Below, piece after piece: positions 62,385 to 64,000 of a stretch of DNA of 64,000 nt (its first letter is position 1; every line of letters starts with the position of its first letter). Origin of the DNA: Paraburkholderia edwinii (GTDB lineage: Bacteria; Pseudomonadota; Gammaproteobacteria; Burkholderiales; Burkholderiaceae). A model generated the notes under the pieces. The model searched no databases. It saw nothing but the letters and a program-made list of their open reading frames with translations, and was not told where the DNA came from. The DNA is taken from positions 3,100,001-3,164,000 of the forward strand of contig NZ_CP080096.1 in assembly GCF_019428685.1 (NCBI RefSeq), given 5' to 3'. A program made the position numbers and the translations under genes.

Positions 62385-62446
62385 GCGGGGCATCGCTTTG
62401 CCTCGCGCATGCACAAAACACAAACGAATGGGACCGGAGACAGGCT

Positions 62447-63487
62447 GTGAAGAGAAGATTTCTGCAATCCATGGGACTTGGGCTGTCGGCAACAGCCGCT
62501 GTTATCGTTGCGCAGCCTGCGCATGCGCAATCGAGCGTGCAGCTGTACGGCACCGTGGATGGCGGTATCCGTCACGAAACGAACGCGGCGAAGGGCGGCG
62601 GTTCGGTCACGACGATGGATTCGAACGGCTTCTACAGCTCGAACAAGCTCGACTTCCGGGCAAAGGAAGATCTGGGCAACGGCTGGAATGCGCACTTTCT
62701 GCTCGAAAGCGGCTTCAATCTCAGCAACGGCAAGTTCGATAACACGACAGGCACGGAATTCAACCGGCAGGCGTTCGTCGGCGTCGGCAACCTGAAATAC
62801 GGCTCGCTCGATCTCGGCCGCCAGTACACGATCGCGCACGACATCATCAGCATCTACGATCCGTACCATTTTCACTTCACGCCGATCATCCCGTTGACGA
62901 AGGCGTCAGACGGCACACGCAACAACAATGACGTGAAGTACAAGAACACCTTCGGCCCGCTGCTGTTCGAAGCCGACAATTCGTTCGGCGGCGTGGCGGG
63001 CGACTTCAGCAGCGGCGCGACGCGCGCGGTCGGTCTCAGCTATGCGCTGGGGCCGGTGGCCGTCGGCGGCGTGTACGGGCATCGCAATGTGGCGTCCGGC
63101 ACGAGCTTCGTGGGCGACAGTTACTACATGGTCGGCGCCGGTTACGCGATTGGGCCCGCGCGCATATCGGGCGGCTTTATGTCCGAGGACCTGCAGACGC
63201 CGGCCGCGCCGCACCAGACGACCAACAACGGCTTCGGCGGCCTTTCATGGAACATCACGCCGTATCTGGTTTTCCGCGGCGCGTATTACCAGACCACCGT
63301 ATCGAACGACAAGGCGGGCCGCGCGGGGCTGTCGGTGCTGTCGCTCGGCTATCTGATGTCGAAGCGCACGACGCTTTACGCGGAATTCGACCACACGTCG
63401 TACCGTAAGGCGGTGGTCAGCACGCTGAATCCGGCGGGCGTGTCGAGTCAGACGGCGTTCACTGTCGGTATCGATCATCTGTTCTAG
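62447..63487 (+). CDS. Gram-negative porin, second copy type
   Basis: A 346-residue outer-membrane porin. GTG 62447 (VKRRFLQSMGLGLSATAAVI) has GGAGA six bases upstream; signal ends PAHA. The mature start QSSVQLYGTVDGGIRHETNA, the block FRAKEDLGNGWNAHFLLESG and FNRQAFVGVGNLKYGSLDLG follow the family, as does the end FTVGIDHLF with C-terminal Phe. It is only distantly like the first porin. It follows dctA after 193 bases and may serve uptake for the same pathway. Confidence 0.93.
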   Translation: MKRRFLQSMGLGLSATAAVIVAQPAHAQSSVQLYGTVDGGIRHETNAAKGGGSVTTMDSNGFYSSNKLDFRAKEDLGNGWNAHFLLESGFNLSNGKFDNTTGTEFNRQAFVGVGNLKYGSLDLGRQYTIAHDIISIYDPYHFHFTPIIPLTKASDGTRNNNDVKYKNTFGPLLFEADNSFGGVAGDFSSGATRAVGLSYALGPVAVGGVYGHRNVASGTSFVGDSYYMVGAGYAIGPARISGGFMSEDLQTPAAPHQTTNNGFGGLSWNITPYLVFRGAYYQTTVSNDKAGRAGLSVLSLGYLMSKRTTLYAEFDHTSYRKAVVSTLNPAGVSSQTAFTVGIDHLF

Positions 63488-63594
63488 CACGCCGGCTTCG
63501 CGCACGCAGGCAACGTGTCGCACTCAAGAGGCAGCGAAAGGTGGGGACACATGGGGCATAATTCACGCATATTTCACACTTTTATGCCCTGCCG

Positions 63595-63978
63595 ATGGAT
63601 CTTCCCTTCAATGAGCGCGGTGTCTCGGTCACACGCAACGCCTTGTCCGCTGCCGGTCAGGTCTTTCCGCTGCGCGAAATCGGCGGCGTGCGCGTCGTCA
63701 CCGTACCGCGCAACCGGTCGCTGCCGATCGTCATTTCGGTGGTCGGCGCGGCCGGTACGGTGGTCGGCGGCGTGTTCCAGTCGCCGGCCGGCATCGTGTG
63801 CGGCTTGATGCTCGTCGTGGTCGGCTGGCTCACGTGGATCAGCCAGGACGTCACGCACCGGTTGATCGTGCAGTCGGGCAGCGGCGAGCGCGAGGCGTTG
63901 TCGAGCCTCGATCTCGACTTCGTCGAGCGCGTCGCGCAGACGGTGCGCGACGCGGTGGAGGCAATACCGGCAAATTGA
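63595..63978 (+). CDS. DUF6232-like small membrane protein
   Basis: A 127-residue protein. The N-terminus (FNERGVSVTRNALSAAGQVF PLR) is a small beta domain and is followed by two membrane helices (SLPIVISVVGAAGTVVGGVF; AGIVCGLMLVVVGWLTWISQ) and a cytoplasmic end with an acidic helix (SSLDLDFVERVAQTVRDAVE). The pattern fits DUF6232, of unknown function. No ribosome-binding site stands out. It is the last gene before the window edge. Confidence 0.7.
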   Translation: MDLPFNERGVSVTRNALSAAGQVFPLREIGGVRVVTVPRNRSLPIVISVVGAAGTVVGGVFQSPAGIVCGLMLVVVGWLTWISQDVTHRLIVQSGSGEREALSSLDLDFVERVAQTVRDAVEAIPAN

Positions 63979-64000
63979 GCGAGCTGGCGCGACCAAGCCG

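Overview
The window is a GC-rich stretch of chromosome from a betaproteobacterium. It most resembles Burkholderia sensu lato (Burkholderia, Paraburkholderia and relatives). The pointers are two porins of the burkholderial type, a BpeEF-OprC/CeoAB-OpcM-like efflux locus with its lipase-like gene and LysR regulator, a DUF2917 protein, a DUF4148-like small secreted protein, and an acetoin operon carrying lipA. No rRNA, tRNA, IS element, phage or CRISPR array was seen. Assignments come from reading the translated sequence, not from a database search.

Layout. 1-3.8 kb: efflux operon (partial RND pump, adaptor, lipase-like protein) with a divergent LysR regulator. 4-12.8 kb: small secreted protein, periplasmic purine-nucleoside protein, CDF metal transporter, selD and the large NAD-glutamate dehydrogenase. 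13.3-20.3 kb: an unusual exported-protein locus. It holds a coiled-coil/beta-barrel outer-membrane protein resembling FapF, an ABC-free periplasmic C39 peptidase resembling FapD, two secreted proteins with a shared LDxxRGG double-glycine motif, and two paralogous Gly/Ala-rich secreted proteins. This is the best candidate for an undescribed system. 20.9-22.7 kb: a translationally coupled M14 carboxypeptidase/hydrolase pair. 23-25.7 kb: the phosphonate importer phnCDE, then gabT. 27.2-35 kb: acetoin dehydrogenase operon acoXABC-lipA with a sigma-54 promoter and divergent acoR. 35-39.7 kb: small regulators, an amino-acid exporter-like permease, DUF2917 and a secreted two-repeat protein. 40-42.2 kb: pcaF with a divergent IclR regulator. 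42.3-52 kb: an M20 amidohydrolase, then a C-P lyase cluster, with phnF-DUF1045-phnN on one strand and phnGHIJKLM on the other. 52.4-64 kb: amino-acid binding protein, AstE-like enzyme, two porins, and a possible aromatic-acid catabolic patch (MFS transporter, two-HTH LysR, amidohydrolase, dihydroxyphthalate-decarboxylase-like protein, DctA).

Links between parts. The phn import and C-P lyase loci lie about 23 kb apart, but the palindrome CGTCTAGACG is present just upstream of both phnC and phnG, next to phnF. This suggests one PhnF regulon. Many genes overlap by ATGA, TAATG or TGATG (phnDE, phnGHIJK, phnF/DUF1045, acoC/lipA, M14/hydrolase, ABM/permease), which suggests translational coupling. 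The aco control region has a well-matched -24/-12 element and an inverted repeat upstream, consistent with AcoR/sigma-54 control.
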